This document shows, in pieces, positions 62,091 to 64,000 of a DNA stretch of 64,000 nucleotides; within the stretch, counting starts at the first letter, position 1; every line of letters begins with the position of its first letter. Origin of the DNA: Hydractinia symbiolongicarpus (taxonomy: Eukaryota; Cnidaria; Hydrozoa; Anthoathecata; Hydractiniidae); the NCBI RefSeq assembly GCF_029227915.1, contig NC_079883.1, positions 1-64,000 of the forward strand, in the 5' to 3' direction. The translations under genes were made by a program, and so were the position numbers. Below the pieces are notes generated by a model. The model worked only from the letters and a program-made list of their open reading frames with translations, was not told the origin of the DNA and did no database searches.

Positions 62091-63820
62091 TTTAAAAAAT
62101 AGTTCGAGAAATGAGTTTACTCACAGGGTACTTTCTTTGTATACATTCGACTATACGGGCCAAGCCCGGGAATTACGGGAAATCGCGGGTTTTCGTTTGC
62201 CGGCGATTAAACTTCTTTCATTAAGCGTCTCATTAAAAATGAAAACATTCCTGAAAACTACAAGTCTCATGCGTTTTAGTGGTGAAAAAATAATTTAAAA
62301 AATCGTTCTGGAAATGAGTTTACTCACAGGGTACTTTCTTTGTATATACTCGACTATACGGGCCAAGCACGGGATTTACGGGAAATCGCGGGTTTTCGTT
62401 TGCCGGCGATTAAACTCCTTTTATTCAGCGTCTCATCAAAAATGAAAACATTTTTGAAAACTACAAGTCTCGTGCGTTTTAGTGGTGAAAAGATAATTTA
62501 AAAAATCGTTCTTGAAATGAGTTTACTCGCAGGGTACTTTCTTTGTATACTTTTGACCATACGGGCCGAGTCCGGGATTTACGGGAAATCGCGGGTTTTC
62601 GTTTGCCGGCGATTAAACTTCTTTTATTCAGCGTCTCATCAAAAATGAAAATTTTTTTGAAAACTACGAGTCTCATACGTTTTAGTGGTGAAAAAATAAT
62701 TTAAAAAATCGTTCGGGAAATGAGTTTACTCCCTGGGTATTTTCTTTGTATACTTTTGACTATACGGGCCGAGACCGGGATTTACGGGAAATCGCAGGTT
62801 TTCGTTTGCCGGCGATTAAACTTCTTTTATTCCGCGTCTCATCAAAAATGAAAACATTTTTGAAGACTACAAGTCTCATGCGTTTTAGTGGTGAAAAGAT
62901 AATTTAAAAAATCGTTCTGGAAATGAGTTTACTCACAGGGTACTTTTTTGTATATACTCGACTATACGGGCCAAGCACGGGATTTACGGGAAATCGCGGG
63001 TTTTCGTTTGCCGGCGATTAAACTTCTTTCATTCAGCGTCTCATCAAAAATGAAAACATTTTTGAAAACTACAAGTCTCATGCGTTTTAGTGGTGAAAAA
63101 ATAATTTAAAAAATCGTTCGGGAAAAGAGTTTACTCACAGGGTACTTTCTTTGTATACATTTGACTATACGCGCCAAGCCCGGGATTTACGGGAAATCGC
63201 GGGTTTTCGTTTGCCGGCGATTAAACTTCTTTTATTTCGCGTCTCATCAAAAATGAAAACATTTTTGAAAACTACAAGTCTCATGCGTTTTAGTGGTTAA
63301 AAGATAATGTAAAAAATCGTTCTGGAAAGGACTTTACTCACAGGGTACTTTCTTTGTATATACTCGACTATACGAGCCAAGCACGGGATTTACGGGAAAT
63401 TGCGGGTTTTCGTTTGCCGGCGATTAAACTTCTTTTATTCAGCGTCTCATCAAAAATGAAAACATTTTTGAAAACTACAAGTCTCATGCGTTTTAGTGGT
63501 GAAAAAATAATTTAAAAAATAGTTCGAGAAATGAGTTTACTCACAGGGTACTTTCTTTGTATACATTCGACTATACGGGCCAAGCCCGGGAATTACGGGA
63601 AATCGCGGGTTTTCGTTTGCCGGCGATTAAACTTCTTTCATTAAGCGTCTCATTAAAAATGAAAACATTCCTGAAAACTACAAGTCTCATGCGTTTTAGT
63701 GGTGAAAAAATAATTTAAAAAATCGTTCTGGAAATGAGTTTACTCACAGGGTACTTTCTTTGTATATACTCGACTATACGGGCCAAGCACGGGATTTACG
63801 GGAAATCGCGGGTTTTCGTT
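62090..63820 (+). repeat. ~7-mer spaced repeat (1420 bp) at the right end
   Basis: AATAGTTCGAGAAATGAG at 62099 recurs at 63519, followed in both by the CCCGGGAATTACGGG and CATTAAGCG/CATTCCTG unit. Between them, 62440-63480 carries CGTTCTTGAAATG (62509), CTACGAGTCTCATACG (62663), GAGACCGGG (62771), GAAGACTAC (62862) and GGAAAGGAC (63323), in the order of the 6-mer at 17 kb. The unit near 62940 has CTTTTTTG, one base short. Confidence 0.7.
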
Positions 63821-63925
63821 TGCCGGCGATTAAACTTCTTTTATTTAGCGTCTCATCAAAAATGAAAACATTTTTGAAAACTGCAAGTCTCATGCGTTTT
63901 AGTGGTGAAAAGATAATTTAAAAAA

Positions 63926-64000
63926 TCGTTCTGGAAATGAGTTTACTCACAGGATACTTTCTTTGTATATACTCGACTATACGGGCCAAGCACGGGATTT
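63926..64000 (+). repeat. Partial monomer cut by the window end
   Basis: The last 75 bp hold the head of a CTCACAGGATAC/CCAAGCACGGG-type unit. The array clearly continues beyond the window, as it also does to the left of position 1, where the first base is already in register. Confidence 0.9.

Larger units (their letters stand above)
1..64000 (+). repeat. Satellite DNA array, ~203-bp monomer, ~315 head-to-tail copies
   Basis: Every part of the window reads as the same unit of about 203 bp, recognisable by the words GTTTGCCGGCGATTAAAC, CATGCGTTTTAGTGGTGA and GGGATTTACGGG. Unit starts (TCGTTC or variant) fall at 1, 204, 407 and 610 and stay in register to the last one at 63926, so 315 whole units occupy 63925 bp (mean 202.9). 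All units have the same orientation and I saw no inversion, spacer, transposon or unique sequence. Monomers differ by linked substitutions and rare 1-3 bp indels, and form subfamilies arranged in higher-order repeats. No coding, RNA or mobile gene is supported anywhere. The architecture is typical of eukaryotic centromeric or heterochromatic satellites; chromosomal position and function are inference. The family is not one I recognise. Confidence 0.98.

Noticed and set aside
1-64000. CRISPR array
   Set aside because: There are no short repeats with unique spacers. The whole unit, including the parts between conserved words, is repeated, and no cas-like genes are present.
1-64000. Ribosomal or other tandem gene array
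   Set aside because: A 203-bp unit is too short for rRNA genes and does not show 5S rRNA internal control elements. No conserved RNA-gene words were recognised.

Overview
The window is one uninterrupted block of eukaryote-type satellite DNA. A monomer of about 203 bp repeats head to tail, always in the same orientation, from the first base to the last. Taking the word TCGTTC (or a close variant) as the unit start, the first unit begins at 1 and the last complete unit ends at 63925. That is about 315 complete monomers plus a 75-bp partial one, with a net shortfall of only 20 bp against an exact 203-bp period. I found no gene, RNA gene, transposon, CRISPR array or unique sequence. Open reading frames up to about 114 codons occur, but they follow from the repeat: 203 is not a multiple of 3, and the same short frame reappears wherever the same monomer variant reappears.

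Each monomer has a CpG-dense core with four CGGG words spaced 11, 9 and 10 bp apart, a near-constant stretch carrying GCCGGC, an A/T-rich stretch with an 8-bp inverted repeat, and an A/T-rich tail. By hand count the first monomer is about 37% G+C, with a CpG observed/expected ratio of about 1.9. Several subfamilies are recognisable from linked variants, such as a CTCACAGGG head with CCAAGCACGGG or a CTCCCTGGG head with CCGAGTCCGGG. Their order creates higher-order repeats.

Layout: 1-11.2 kb, mixed monomers with 3-mer and 5-mer tandem duplications and a 1.2-kb block repeated 7.7 kb away. 11.2-17 kb, a roughly 16-mer duplicated with internal gains. 17-25 kb, successive 6-mer, 5-mer, 4-mer and 5-mer duplications. 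24.7-34.7 kb, a 5.07-kb (25-monomer) unit in two near-identical tandem copies. 35-39 kb, 6-mer and 8-mer duplications with a hybrid junction monomer. 39.8-44.6 kb, a diverged partial third copy of the end of the 25-mer, then 4-mer and 5-mer duplications. 44.9-56.7 kb, 17-mer, 8-mer and 14-mer duplications nested in each other. 57.4-64 kb, a 6-mer duplication and mixed monomers related to both the left end and the 17-kb region.

This is the pattern expected from repeated unequal exchange and local amplification in a centromeric, pericentromeric or other heterochromatic satellite. I do not recognise the family and cannot name the organism. The high CpG retention argues against long-term heavy CpG methylation in the germ line.
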